DNA of 64,000 bases from Bradyrhizobium sp. (lineage in GTDB: Bacteria; Pseudomonadota; Alphaproteobacteria; Rhizobiales; Xanthobacteraceae), in assembly GCF_027451485.1 (NCBI RefSeq), contig NZ_DAIDJE010000132.1, forward strand, positions 56,184 through 120,183, in the 5' to 3' direction. The notes under the pieces were generated by a model. The model did not search any database. It saw nothing but the letters and a program-made list of their open reading frames with translations, and was not told the DNA's origin. Shown here piece by piece: positions 34,567-44,157 of the stretch; within the stretch, counting starts at the first letter, position 1, and the number at the start of each line of letters is the position of its first letter. Made by a program: the position numbers and the translations under genes.

Positions 34567-35343
34567 CTACGGGCTCTCGCCGGCCGTCTGAAATTCGGCG
34601 GCGGGATAGGTCTTGCGCTCGCTCAAATGCCCCACCAGCGAGGTCTTGATGCTCGCGACATGCTCGCGCATCAGCATTTCAGCCCGCCAAGGCTCGCGCC
34701 CGACGACTGCCTGGAAAATGCGGTGATGGTCGTCATGCCGGCGACGGACGTCATGATATTCGAACACCACGATGTTGCGGGTCGATGAGACCGGTACGTG
34801 ATGGCATATCCGGATCATTTCGCTCAGCATGCGGTTGCCGGCTGCAGCCAGCAGCGCGTCATGAAAGTCGCCGTTGATGTCGCGATAGAGGGTGAGATCT
34901 CCGGCCTCGAACGAGCCGCGCTCCAGCAGCTTGTCCCCGGCGGCCAGCGCGCGCTCGATGATATCGCGCTCTTTCGTGGCAAGCCCGCGCTCGGCGGCAA
35001 AGCGGACGGCGACGCCCTCCAGTGCGGCGCGGATGTCATAGGCATCGACGATGGCGGGCAGCGGAAACTCGCGAACGGTGAAGCCGCGGTTCGGCGCGTA
35101 GTCGAGCAGGCCTTCGCCGGCCAGCGCCTGCAACGCCGCACGCACCGGGGTGCGCGACACGGACAGGGTTTTCGAGAGCTGGACCTCGTTGAGCCGCGCG
35201 CCGGCGCCAACCGCGCCGCCAAGAATGGCCTCGCGGATCTGATCCATCACCGAAAGCGAACGGTTGCCGGCGCGCATGCCACCCGCCGTGCCTTCAATCG
35301 TCTGGTCGATCAATTCGGTCATCTCGGAGAGATGCTGCTCCAT
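34567..35343 (-). CDS. GntR-family regulator with FCD domain
   Basis: 258-residue FadR-subfamily regulator. The winged helix is at about residues 28-95 (LSKTLSVSRTPVRAALQALAGEGLLDYAPNRGF) and the FCD domain follows, with metal-ligand-type residues in DINGDFHDALLAAAGN, ICHHVPVSS and HDDHHRIFQAV. It is divergent from the hydrolase and ABC transporter genes at 35520-44854, and so is their likely regulator. A GTGTACAC palindrome lies just before its start, with no clear ribosome binding site. Confidence 0.88.
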   Translation of the reverse strand: MEQHLSEMTELIDQTIEGTAGGMRAGNRSLSVMDQIREAILGGAVGAGARLNEVQLSKTLSVSRTPVRAALQALAGEGLLDYAPNRGFTVREFPLPAIVDAYDIRAALEGVAVRFAAERGLATKERDIIERALAAGDKLLERGSFEAGDLTLYRDINGDFHDALLAAAGNRMLSEMIRICHHVPVSSTRNIVVFEYHDVRRRHDDHHRIFQAVVGREPWRAEMLMREHVASIKTSLVGHLSERKTYPAAEFQTAGESP

Positions 35344-35346
35344 GAA

Positions 35347-35354
35347 GTGTACAC
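35347..35354. promoter_or_regulatory. GTGTACAC palindrome, possible GntR operator
   Basis: GTGTACAC, a perfect 8-bp palindrome, begins 3 bp upstream of the GntR ATG, in the divergent region that ends at 35519. Binding here would block expression of the regulator. Short, so chance occurrence is possible. The rest of the gap shows no gene. Confidence 0.3.
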
Positions 35355-35519
35355 AGTTTGTGCAATCTAACAGGCGGTTTGACCGAAAATCCAGCAGTTA
35401 TTCGCTCGTGTTTTGTCCTAAGCTAAGCCAGCTTCGTCGAAGTGTATGTAATTGCTATTGACTCGTTTCCGGCTTTGTCGAACCATGGCGTCAACAAAGA
35501 ACCAGGGGTGGTATCGTCT

Positions 35520-36764
35520 ATGGCGCACAGCATGGCCGAGATCAGCGAAAACGCCATCGAACTGATCACCGCGGACCGCACTCCGCATTACGAGCCGTTC
35601 GGCTGGCATCACTGGCCCGAACATCCTTGGACATCCTATCAATTCCGCCGTGGCCTTGGCGAAAGCCAGGAAGGCGGCGGCGCCATCAGCGAGATCATGC
35701 AGGCCGGATCGCGCATGATTCCCGGCGATCTCGAAAGCTGGCATGCCGAATGGATGCGGATCGCCGACCGCAACTGGAAGCGCGGTCTCGCTGAAGAAGC
35801 CGCCGGCCATATCCGCACTGCGATGAACTGTTTTTTGCGCGCAGCGGATTATTACCGTCAGGCCGAATTTCATCTCGAGCCGGATGACGCACGGCGGCTC
35901 CCGACGTTCGCGAAGATGGAGGCGTGCTCGCACAAGTTCATATCCTATCTCAACCCGCCGGGCGAGGTGGTTGATATTCCCTATGAGCCTGGCAAGCCGA
36001 TCTGCGGCTATTTCATCCGCGCGCCGTTTCCGGGAGAGAGGCTGCCGGTGCTGATCTGCATGGGCGGACTGGATTCGATCAAGGACGAGATGTGGTTCAT
36101 GCAGGCGCACGGCTGCCTGCAACGCGGCATTTCCGTTCTGATGATCGACGGGCCAGGGCAGGGCGGGACGCTGCGGCGACACAAGATCCATACGCGGCAC
36201 GACAGTGAAGTGCCGATCGGCAAATGCATTGATTGGCTGGAACAGCGCGATGACGTCGACAGGGCGCGGATTGCGGTGTGCGGCTCCAGCATGGGCGGAT
36301 ATTATGCCGCACGTGCGGCCTGCTATGAGCATCGCCTCGCGGCAGCGATCTCGCATGGTGCGATCTGGTCGGTGCATGACATGTGGGGCTCCAAGGACGA
36401 CGATTTCGGACTCGCGATGCACATCAGATGGGTGTTCGGGGCCAAGTCGATGCGCGAAGCCCATGAGCTGATGAAGCCGTTCACGCTTCAGGGGCATCTC
36501 GAACACATGAAATGTCCATATCTGGTGCTGCATGGCGGTCACGATGTCCTGACCGTGACGGCGGCGCGCAGCACCTACGATTACGCCAAGGCGCACGGCG
36601 TCGATGCGACCTTGCGCATCCTCGATCCCGAGGAGACCGGCGCCGAACATTGCCAGCACGACAATCCGACCATCGGCCAGGAAGTATTGGCGGACTGGCT
36701 CGCCGATCGCTTCGGCATCGATCAGCGCGCGCTGTTGAAGACCTCCATCAATCCGCTTGTATGA
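35520..36764 (+). CDS. Alpha/beta hydrolase (FrsA/dihydroxypseudooxynicotine-hydrolase-like)
   Basis: 414 residues from ATG at 35520 (AGGGGTGG about 9 bp upstream). A helical N-terminal region of about 150 residues (ESWHAEWMRIADRNW, EEAAGHIRTAMNCFLRAADY) precedes the hydrolase core with LPVLICMGGLDSIKDE, the nucleophile elbow CGSSMGGYYAARAA (Ser near 256) and the late histidine in GAEHCQHDNP. This two-part layout resembles FrsA/DUF1100 proteins and 2,6-dihydroxypseudooxynicotine hydrolase, which cleaves a C-C bond. First gene of the island; the next gene starts within 9 bp. Confidence 0.82.
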   Translation: MAHSMAEISENAIELITADRTPHYEPFGWHHWPEHPWTSYQFRRGLGESQEGGGAISEIMQAGSRMIPGDLESWHAEWMRIADRNWKRGLAEEAAGHIRTAMNCFLRAADYYRQAEFHLEPDDARRLPTFAKMEACSHKFISYLNPPGEVVDIPYEPGKPICGYFIRAPFPGERLPVLICMGGLDSIKDEMWFMQAHGCLQRGISVLMIDGPGQGGTLRRHKIHTRHDSEVPIGKCIDWLEQRDDVDRARIAVCGSSMGGYYAARAACYEHRLAAAISHGAIWSVHDMWGSKDDDFGLAMHIRWVFGAKSMREAHELMKPFTLQGHLEHMKCPYLVLHGGHDVLTVTAARSTYDYAKAHGVDATLRILDPEETGAEHCQHDNPTIGQEVLADWLADRFGIDQRALLKTSINPLV

Positions 36765-36772
36765 GGCGAGTC

Positions 36773-37435
36773 ATGAAGCCAGCCATCAATCTCGGCGTCG
36801 ATCATCCCAAGGCCGCGGTTGTCGCCATCGACCTGCATCGCGGCCATCTCGACATGGCGGTGGCGACCATGCCGACGACGCCTGATGTCGCGGCGCGCGT
36901 GATCGCCGCCAACAAGCGGCTGTTCGACTGGTGCCGCAGCGTCGGCATTCCGGTCATCCACCAGGTGACGTCGTATCGCGACGTCGATGAAATCCGCGTC
37001 AATCCATTCTGGCGCACCCGCGCCGAGGACCCGAACTCGACGCGCAAGAACGCGATGCGGCACAACATCATCGGCGGCCCGGGGTGCACCGTGATGCCGC
37101 AACTCTTGGACACGCGGGATTTCATCGTCAACACCAAGAAGCGCTACGATTGCTTCCTCGGCACCGACCTCGATTTCCTGCTGCGTTCGCACGGGATCAA
37201 TACGCTCCTGATCACCGGCGTGAACACCAATTCCTGCGTGCTCGCGACCACGACGGCCGCGAATGTGCGTGACTATTCCGTCATCGTCGTCGAGGACTGC
37301 GTCGACAGCATGGACGGGCCGGAACTGCACAAAGCCGGACTCGAATGCATCCGCACCGCGTTCGGCTTTGTGATGGACACGGACGAAGTGATGGCGCTGG
37401 ATGGGCTTGCGCCTCGCAAATCCAGCGCCGCATGA
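36773..37435 (+). CDS. Isochorismatase-family cysteine hydrolase
   Basis: 220 residues from ATG at 36773; ATG at 36761 overlaps the previous stop and is an alternative. The catalytic triad is visible: Asp in VVAIDLHRGHLD (D20), Lys in VNTKKRYDCF (near 121) and Cys in TGVNTNSCVLATT (near 155). The family includes nicotinamidase, maleamate amidase and N-carbamoylsarcosine amidase, so C-N hydrolysis of an amide or carbamoyl group is the likely step. Third-party specificity cannot be read from the sequence. Confidence 0.85.
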   Translation: MKPAINLGVDHPKAAVVAIDLHRGHLDMAVATMPTTPDVAARVIAANKRLFDWCRSVGIPVIHQVTSYRDVDEIRVNPFWRTRAEDPNSTRKNAMRHNIIGGPGCTVMPQLLDTRDFIVNTKKRYDCFLGTDLDFLLRSHGINTLLITGVNTNSCVLATTTAANVRDYSVIVVEDCVDSMDGPELHKAGLECIRTAFGFVMDTDEVMALDGLAPRKSSAA

Positions 37436-37470
37436 TGATCGTAGTTTCTTGAAATCAGAGAGTGCCCGCT

Positions 37471-38352
37471 ATGACTGCTCCCATGCTTCCGCGTGAACGC
37501 TGCGAATATTCCGCGATCGTCGATCGTCCGCCGCTGAAATTGCCGGACGGAGCGCGCATGATCGTCTGGACCATCGTCAATCTCGAGGTCTGGGACATTT
37601 CCAAGCCGATGGCGCGGCAGGTGCTGCCGGCTCCGACCGGCGTGCCCTTGCTGCCGGACGTGCCGAACTGGAGCTGGCACGAATACGGCATGCGGGTCGG
37701 CGTGTGGCGGTTCTTTGATCTCTACAAGAAGCTTGGCATCGCGCCGACGCTCTCGATCAACGCGCGCGTCTGCGAGGACTATCCGCGCGTGGCACAGCAG
37801 GCCAGGGATGCCGGCTGGGAATTCATGGGCCACGCCTACGAGCAAGGGCCGATCCACAAAGAGACCGACCAGAAGGCGATGATCGCGCGCTCGATGTCGG
37901 TCATTGAGAAATTCACCGGCAAACGGCCGGTCGGCTGGCTTGGTCCCGGCCTGACGGAGACGCTGGAAACCCCGGAAAATCTCGCCGAAGCCGGCGTCAA
38001 ATATATCGGTGACTGGGTCTATGACGACGAGCCGACGGTGATCCGCACCGATAAGGGCCCCTTGGTCACGCTGCCTTACACGGTCGAACTGAACGACATT
38101 CCGATGATGCTGGTGCAGCACCATGACAGCGATCACCTGCTCCGCCGCACCATCGACAGCTTCGATCGCCTCTACGCCGAAAGCAAGGAGCGGCCGAAAA
38201 TCATGTCCATCGCGATCCACCCCTACATTTCCGGCCAGCCGTTCCGGATCAAATATCTCGAACAGATTTACGACTATGTGAACAGTCATCCGGGCGTGGT
38301 GCACTGGAATGGCGAACAAATCCTCGACTGGTATCTGGGCCAGAAGAAATGA
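37471..38352 (+). CDS. Polysaccharide-deacetylase-fold protein (PuuE/allantoinase-like), copy 1
   Basis: 293 residues. NodB-type fold with WTIVNLEVWDIS, PNWSWHEYGMRVGVWR, GWEFMGHAYEQGP, GKRPVGWLGPGLTET and SIAIHPYISGQP. These motifs match the metal-independent or metal-light PuuE/cyclic-imidase-like group rather than cell-wall deacetylases; no signal peptide is present, so a cytoplasmic amide or cyclic amide hydrolysis is inferred. A paralogue lies at 39060. The stop overlaps the next gene by ATGA. Confidence 0.82.
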   Translation: MTAPMLPRERCEYSAIVDRPPLKLPDGARMIVWTIVNLEVWDISKPMARQVLPAPTGVPLLPDVPNWSWHEYGMRVGVWRFFDLYKKLGIAPTLSINARVCEDYPRVAQQARDAGWEFMGHAYEQGPIHKETDQKAMIARSMSVIEKFTGKRPVGWLGPGLTETLETPENLAEAGVKYIGDWVYDDEPTVIRTDKGPLVTLPYTVELNDIPMMLVQHHDSDHLLRRTIDSFDRLYAESKERPKIMSIAIHPYISGQPFRIKYLEQIYDYVNSHPGVVHWNGEQILDWYLGQKK

Positions 38353-39053
38353 GCGCGCAGGTTTCTCACCCATTGCCGACGGTTGCGCCGACCGTGGTTG
38401 CGGTCGCTGGCGGCGGTGCGTTTCCGGTTCGCCGCATCTACTGCGTCGGCCGCAACTATCTGGACCACATCCGCGAAATGAAGGAAGCCGACGAGCGCGA
38501 TCCGCCGTTCTTCTTTCAGAAGCCCAGAGATGCGATCGTGCAGGATGGCGCGCATGTTCCTTATCCGCCGTTCACATCGGATTTTCAGTTCGAGGTCGAA
38601 CTGGTTGTCGCCATCGGCAAGGGCGGCCGTGATATCGCCGTCGAACAGGCTAACGGCCTGATCTGGGGTTATGCCGTCGGCATCGATCTCACCCGGCGCG
38701 ACCGCCAACGCGACGCCCGCGACATGCGCCTGCCATGGGAGGTCGGCAAGAGCTTTGATGCGTCGGCACCATGCGGTCCGATCGCGCAGGTAGCCGAGCC
38801 CGCGAATTTCCGCGATTGCACGATCACACTTGCCGTCAACGGTGTGGAGCGCCAGCGGGGCAATATCGGCCAGATGATCTGGAGCGTTCCCGAGGTGATC
38901 GCGCAATTGTCCAAACAGGTCCGGCTCGAAGCGGGCGACCTGATCTATACCGGCACGCCCTCCGGCGTCGGGCCCGTCATGCCGGGCGACGTGATCTCCG
39001 CCCATATCGACGGATTGCCGCCACTTACGCTTACCATCACACCATCTGAGTAA
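38349..39053 (+). CDS. Fumarylacetoacetate-hydrolase-family protein
   Basis: 234 residues. FAH signatures: IYCVGRNYLDHIREM, PPFFFQKPRDAI, FEVELVVAIGKGGRDI, WGYAVGIDLTRRDRQRDAR and DLIYTGTPSGVGPVMPGD. The metal ligands are in the E-x-E pair of FEVELV and the Asp of GIDLT. Members hydrolyse or hydrate beta-keto acids, acylpyruvates and related compounds. It sits between two deacetylase-fold paralogues and is ATGA-coupled to the first. Confidence 0.88.
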   Translation: MSAQVSHPLPTVAPTVVAVAGGGAFPVRRIYCVGRNYLDHIREMKEADERDPPFFFQKPRDAIVQDGAHVPYPPFTSDFQFEVELVVAIGKGGRDIAVEQANGLIWGYAVGIDLTRRDRQRDARDMRLPWEVGKSFDASAPCGPIAQVAEPANFRDCTITLAVNGVERQRGNIGQMIWSVPEVIAQLSKQVRLEAGDLIYTGTPSGVGPVMPGDVISAHIDGLPPLTLTITPSE

Positions 39054-39059
39054 TCAGCC

Positions 39060-39938
39060 ATGCTGCCGACCGAACGCATCTCCTATTCGCCGATATCAGA
39101 ACGCGCGCCGCTGCAACTGCCGGACGGCAAGCGCATGGCAGTCTGGGTGATCGTCAATATCGAGGAGTGGGATGCGAAGCTGCCGATGCCGCGCACCGTG
39201 CTGACGCCGCCGGCCGGCGGATCGCCGTCACCCGACATCCCGAACTGGGCCTGGCACGAATATGGCAATCGGGTCGGCTTCTGGCGTCTGCTCAAGACTT
39301 TCGACGATTTCAAGTTACCGGCGGCGCTCGCTATCAACGGCTCGGCGATCGCGGCGTACCCTGCGATCGTTGAGGCTGCGAAGAAGCGCAACTGGGAATT
39401 CATGGGCCACGGCTTCACCCAGCGCAACATGCAGAAGGTCGAGAACGAGCGCGAGGATATCCGCAAGACGGCCGACGTCATCGAGAAGGCTACGGGAAAA
39501 CGTCCGCGCGGCTGGCTTGGCCCAGGCCTCACCGAGACCTGGGAAACGCCCGATCTCCTGAAGCAGGAGGGCTATGACTACGTCGCCGACTGGGTGCTCG
39601 ACGATCAGCCGGTGTGGCTGAAGACCACGACGACGCCGATCGTCAATATTCCCTATACACAGGAGTGCAACGACGTCGCCATGATGCTGATCCAGCATCA
39701 CAAGGCTTCCGAATATTGCGATCGCGCGCTCGATCAGTTCGGGCAGATCTACGAGGACGCCGCCGATTCCGCGCGCGTCATGGCGCTGGTGATCCATCCC
39801 TACATCATGGGGGCGCCGCACCGTGCCAAGTATTTCCGCCGCATCTTTGAAGTGATCCGGCAAAAGCCGGATGTCGCCTTCATGACCGGTGAACAGATTT
39901 TCGACTGGTATCTCAAGACGGGACCGAAGGCGCCCTAA
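39060..39938 (+). CDS. Polysaccharide-deacetylase-fold protein (PuuE/allantoinase-like), copy 2
   Basis: 292 residues, clearly paralogous to the gene at 37471: the shared blocks are LPDGKRMAVWVIVNIEEWD, PNWAWHEYGNRVGFWR, NWEFMGHGFTQRNMQ, GKRPRGWLGPGLTETWETP, MMLIQHHKASEY and GEQIFDWYL. No signal peptide. Keeping two copies in one operon implies two related substrates, consecutive steps or a heteromer. It lies 6 bp after the FAH gene and 4 bp before livH. Confidence 0.82.
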   Translation: MLPTERISYSPISERAPLQLPDGKRMAVWVIVNIEEWDAKLPMPRTVLTPPAGGSPSPDIPNWAWHEYGNRVGFWRLLKTFDDFKLPAALAINGSAIAAYPAIVEAAKKRNWEFMGHGFTQRNMQKVENEREDIRKTADVIEKATGKRPRGWLGPGLTETWETPDLLKQEGYDYVADWVLDDQPVWLKTTTTPIVNIPYTQECNDVAMMLIQHHKASEYCDRALDQFGQIYEDAADSARVMALVIHPYIMGAPHRAKYFRRIFEVIRQKPDVAFMTGEQIFDWYLKTGPKAP

Positions 39939-39942
39939 GAGA

Positions 39943-40800
39943 ATGAGCGCATTCCAGCTTCTCAATGGATTGACCTATGCGGCGCTGCTGTTTGTTGTCG
40001 CTAGCGGTTTTACATTGATTTTCGGGCTGTTGCGCATCGTCAATCTCGCCCATGGCGCGCTCTATCTGCTCGGCGGCTATATCGGCTTTGCCATCGCGAC
40101 CAGAACCGGCAGCTTCGCGCTCGGTGGTCTCGGTGCGATGGCCGCGATTGCGGCGATCGGCCTCGTACTGGACCAGGGGCTGTTGCGTTTCGTCGGCGAC
40201 AACGAACTGCGCCAAGTGCTCCTGACGCTGGGTTTCGCCTTTGTGCTGGACGACATGGCGCTGGTCATCTGGGGCGGCGACAGCTTCACCGTGCCGATCC
40301 CGCAGATGCTGAAGGGCGGCATGCGGGTGTTCGGCGTCTATTATCCGACCTATCGCCTCTTTGTGCTCGCGACAGGCGTTGTGGTCTTCGCCGGCCTGTG
40401 GCTCCTGTTGAACCACACTAGGCTCGGCGCGCTGATCCGCGCCGGGGTCGACGATGCCGAGATGGTGGAAGCCTCCGGCGTCAACATTCGCCGCGTGTTT
40501 CTTGTTACCTTCCTGCTCGGCTCGGCCCTGGCAGGTCTCGGCGGACTGATGGGCGGCGCGTTCCTGTCGCTTTATCCGTCGGCGGACGCCGAGATCCTGG
40601 TGTTCAGCCTCGCCATCGTCATCATAGGCGGGCGGGGAAGTCTCGTTGGCGTCGGCGTCGGCAGCTTGCTCGTCGGGCTTCTCAACACACTCGGGCAGGT
40701 GATGTTTCCCGAGCTTGCGTACTTCGTGATCTTCGGGCCGATGGCGCTGCTGCTTGCGTTCCGCCCTCTTGGACTGTTTGGAAAAGCGACCGCCGCATGA
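39943..40800 (+). CDS. Branched-chain-type ABC transporter permease (LivH)
   Basis: 285 residues from ATG at 39943. LivH-like start (LLNGLTYAALLFVVASGFTL), FGLLRIVNLAHGALYLLGGYIGF, and the EAA-like loop ALIRAGVDDAEMVEASGVNI. About eight membrane helices. It belongs to a HAAT-family importer completed by the next permease, a binding protein and two ATPases. Its operon position behind the hydrolases suggests import of their substrate. Confidence 0.92.
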   Translation: MSAFQLLNGLTYAALLFVVASGFTLIFGLLRIVNLAHGALYLLGGYIGFAIATRTGSFALGGLGAMAAIAAIGLVLDQGLLRFVGDNELRQVLLTLGFAFVLDDMALVIWGGDSFTVPIPQMLKGGMRVFGVYYPTYRLFVLATGVVVFAGLWLLLNHTRLGALIRAGVDDAEMVEASGVNIRRVFLVTFLLGSALAGLGGLMGGAFLSLYPSADAEILVFSLAIVIIGGRGSLVGVGVGSLLVGLLNTLGQVMFPELAYFVIFGPMALLLAFRPLGLFGKATAA

Positions 40801-41813
40801 GCAACCCCGGATCAGCGCCGATGAAGATCGCCGGCATGACCAGCCGCGCGGCCGTCGCCGTCCTCGTGGTGCTCGTGATTGCGGCGGCGCTGCCGCTTCT
40901 GCTCTCCAATTACCGGATCGAACTGGCGACCGAGATCCTGATCTTCGGCGTGCTCGCGATGTCAATCGACATTCTCTCCGGCTTTGCCGGACGCACTTCG
41001 CTTGGTCATGGCGCGATCTTCGGCGTCTCCGGCTATGTCGTGGTCTATGCTTCCGCGCAGGCGGGTCTGTCGCCGGCAGCCGCGATCCTGCTCGGCGTAA
41101 TCGCGGCCACGCTCGTTGCAGTGGTCTTCGCGCTCCTCGCGGTGCGTACTTCCGGCGTCTATTTCCTGCTGCTGACGCTGGCGCTCGGCATGATCGTCTG
41201 GGGCATCTGCCTGCGGTGGACCCAGGTGACGGGCGGCGAGAACGGGCTGCGCGGCGACGTGCGGCCGGCGTTTCTGGTGGGGCACCGCGCCTTTTACTGG
41301 GCGGTGCTCGCGGCCACGACGCTCGTGAGTTACGCAATGTGGCGCTTCGTCCGTTCGCCCTTCGGCCTTACGCTGCTCGGCATTCGCGACAGTGAAAGCC
41401 GCATGAAAAGCCTTGGCTATAACGTCCCCTTGCATCTGTTTATCGGCTTTGCCGTCTCCGGCTTCTTCGCCGGCGTTGCCGGCGCGCTCTATGCGCTTTT
41501 CAACAACTTCGTCAGCCCCTCAACGGTGGCACTGCAGCAGTCTGTCGAGGGCGTCCTGATGATGATCGCTGGCGGCGTCGGCACGCTGTTCGGTGGCTTC
41601 GTCGGCGCTGCAGCCATCATCGCGCTGGAGAACGTCGTTAGCGCCTATACCGAACGCTGGCAGACCGTTTTGGGTTTGACCTTCATCGTGATCATGATCT
41701 TTGCGCCGGATGGCATCATCGGCATGCTGCGCGCCATTCTAGTGTTCCGATTCCGAAGTTCGCCGCATATCGCGGAGCCACGTTTCGAGCTTGGGAATAA
41801 GGACACCAGCTGA
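40797..41813 (+). CDS. Branched-chain-type ABC transporter permease (LivM)
   Basis: 338 residues, ATGA-coupled to livH. LivM landmarks: ILIFGVLAMSIDILSGFAGRTSLGHGAIFGVSGY, VRTSGVYFLLLTLALGMIVW, TQVTGGENGLRG and LLGIRDSESRMKSLGYNV. Around ten membrane helices. The 148-bp gap that follows carries a long palindrome, then the binding-protein gene. Confidence 0.92.
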   Translation: MSNPGSAPMKIAGMTSRAAVAVLVVLVIAAALPLLLSNYRIELATEILIFGVLAMSIDILSGFAGRTSLGHGAIFGVSGYVVVYASAQAGLSPAAAILLGVIAATLVAVVFALLAVRTSGVYFLLLTLALGMIVWGICLRWTQVTGGENGLRGDVRPAFLVGHRAFYWAVLAATTLVSYAMWRFVRSPFGLTLLGIRDSESRMKSLGYNVPLHLFIGFAVSGFFAGVAGALYALFNNFVSPSTVALQQSVEGVLMMIAGGVGTLFGGFVGAAAIIALENVVSAYTERWQTVLGLTFIVIMIFAPDGIIGMLRAILVFRFRSSPHIAEPRFELGNKDTS

Positions 41814-41824
41814 CTTGCTGATTT

Positions 41825-41895
41825 GGTGTGGCCCAGGTTCAGAAGTCCCGCACAGACCGCTGCACAAGCGACTCGGAATCCTGAACCGCCACACC
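41825..41895. repeat. Dispersed palindromic repeat, family A, copy 1
   Basis: Left arm GGTGTGGC-CCA-GGTTCAG (41825-41842) pairs with CTGAACC-GCCACACC (41881-41895); only the CCA is unpaired. A second copy with the same plan lies at 47959-48030, where the unpaired triplet is TTT. Both copies share GTGTGGC, GGTTCA, AAGTCC and GAACCGCC. It starts 12 bp after the livM stop, so it could also act as an mRNA-stabilising or terminating hairpin. Confidence 0.75.
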
Positions 41896-41961
41896 GGCGC
41901 GCGGCCGATCGGTTAAGGAACGCTATGGGAACACGTGATCTTTGCGAAAGGGGACATTGAA

Positions 41962-43221
41962 ATGGACCGCAGGCAATTTCTTAAAAGTTCGACTGCCCTT
42001 GCCGCTGTTGCCGGTGCCGCCGCGATGCCGTGGCGGCGGGTGCGCGCGCAGACTGGTCCGATCAAGATCGGTCTTCTCACGCCGCTCACCGGCGTCGTCG
42101 CCTCCGGCGGCAAGGAGATGGTCGAGGGGGTGCAATTTTATCTTGAGTCGGTGAACTACCAGATAGCCGGCCGCAAGGTCGAACTTGTGATTGAGGACGA
42201 TGCCTCCAATCCCGATACTGCGTTGCAGAAGGCGCGGCGTCTGGTCGAGCAGGGCAATTGCCAGATGCTGATCGGCGACCTGCTTGCCAATACCGGGCTT
42301 GCGGTTGCCAACTACGTGAAGGGGACGGGCACGCCGTATTTCATTCCGATCATTGCTGCCGACGACCTGACGCAGCGACATCGTATCAGGAACGTGATCC
42401 GCGTCGCCGGCTATTCCGCCAGCGCCTTCACTCATCCCTTCGGTGATTGGTGCCTGAAACAGGGCTATAAGAAGATAGCGACCATCAGCCAGGATTACAC
42501 CTTCGGCCACGAGCAATGCGGCGGTCTCGCCCAGGTTTTCACCGAAGGCGGCGGCCAGATCGTCCAGCAGTTCTGGCACCCGCTCAACACGGCCGACTTC
42601 AGTCCCTATCTCGGCCAGCTCGCCGACCTGAAGGTCGATGCGATCTTCGCGATGGAAACCGGCGCAGATGCAACGCGCTTCATCCAGCAATATGCAAGCT
42701 TCGGCCTGAAGGGAAAAACACCGCTCCTGGGATCGATGAATGCTACCGATCAGTCGGTGATCCGCACGCTCGGCGAGGAATGCGATGGTATCGTCTCCGC
42801 CGCTCATTTCGCGGAGGGGTCGGACAATCCGGTCACTCGGAAATTCGTCAAGGAGTACGAAGCCAAGTACGGCAAGATCCCATCGCTCTACGGCTTCTCG
42901 ATGTATTCCGGGATCATGTGGGTCGCGCAGGCGCTGGAAAAGATCGGCGGCAAGGTCGAGGACCGCGACGCCTTCATCGATGCCGTGCTCAAGACCGAGT
43001 TGGTCGGCTCGCCGCTCGGCAAGACGGTCAAGCTGGATGCCTACGGCAACCCGATTTACGACGTGCAGATCCGCAAGACGGTGAAGCGCGCCGACGGCAA
43101 ATACTGGAACGTGCCGGTTACCAGCTATCCCGGCGTCTCGCAGTTCTGGAAGTACGATCCCGAGACCTACATGAAGCAGCCGCCTTATTCGCGCACGTTC
43201 CAGGGCATCAAGAAGGCCTGA
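41962..43221 (+). CDS. ABC transporter substrate-binding protein (HAAT/LivK-like, Tat signal)
   Basis: 419 residues. Twin-arginine signal MDRRQFLKSSTALAAVAGAA, then the type I binding-protein fold: IKIGLLTPLTGVVASGGKEM, LVIEDDASNPDTALQKARRL, YTFGHEQCGGLAQVFTEGGG. AAAGGGGA lies 8 bp before the ATG at 41962. Secreted folded by Tat, it captures the ligand for the LivHMGF complex. The ligand is unknown; the neighbouring amide/imide hydrolases suggest a nitrogenous compound. Confidence 0.9.
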   Translation: MDRRQFLKSSTALAAVAGAAAMPWRRVRAQTGPIKIGLLTPLTGVVASGGKEMVEGVQFYLESVNYQIAGRKVELVIEDDASNPDTALQKARRLVEQGNCQMLIGDLLANTGLAVANYVKGTGTPYFIPIIAADDLTQRHRIRNVIRVAGYSASAFTHPFGDWCLKQGYKKIATISQDYTFGHEQCGGLAQVFTEGGGQIVQQFWHPLNTADFSPYLGQLADLKVDAIFAMETGADATRFIQQYASFGLKGKTPLLGSMNATDQSVIRTLGEECDGIVSAAHFAEGSDNPVTRKFVKEYEAKYGKIPSLYGFSMYSGIMWVAQALEKIGGKVEDRDAFIDAVLKTELVGSPLGKTVKLDAYGNPIYDVQIRKTVKRADGKYWNVPVTSYPGVSQFWKYDPETYMKQPPYSRTFQGIKKA

Positions 43222-43271
43222 TCACAGCATTGGGGCGCGGAACGATCCGCATCTTTCGTAAACGGAAATCA

Positions 43272-43315
43272 TGGTACCGCCGCCGATAAGGGACGTCAGA
43301 TCGAAAGCGGTACCA
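43272..43315. repeat. Inverted repeat after the binding-protein gene
   Basis: TGGTACCGC (43272-43280) and GCGGTACCA (43307-43315) are perfect 9-bp arms with a 26-base loop, about 50 bp after the binding-protein stop. A third GGTACC follows at 43328. Confidence 0.55.
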
Positions 43316-43337
43316 CCATCATTTGCCGGTACCCGCG

Positions 43338-43393
43338 ACTTTCCGAAATTCGTGAAAGGTCGGGGCTGAGGTTGAGCACGAAATTCGGAAAGT
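43338..43393 (+). promoter_or_regulatory. 17-bp perfect inverted repeat in front of livG
   Basis: ACTTTCCGAAATTCGTG (43338-43354) and its exact complement (43377-43393) enclose a 22-base loop. The right arm ends 8 bp before the GTG of livG and includes the GGAAAG that could serve as its ribosome binding site. As RNA this would be a very stable hairpin; it could cut the expression of livG/livF relative to the binding protein. Confidence 0.65.
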
Positions 43394-43401
43394 AGGTACG
43401 A

Positions 43402-44149
<748 letters not shown>

Positions 44150-44157
<8 letters not shown>

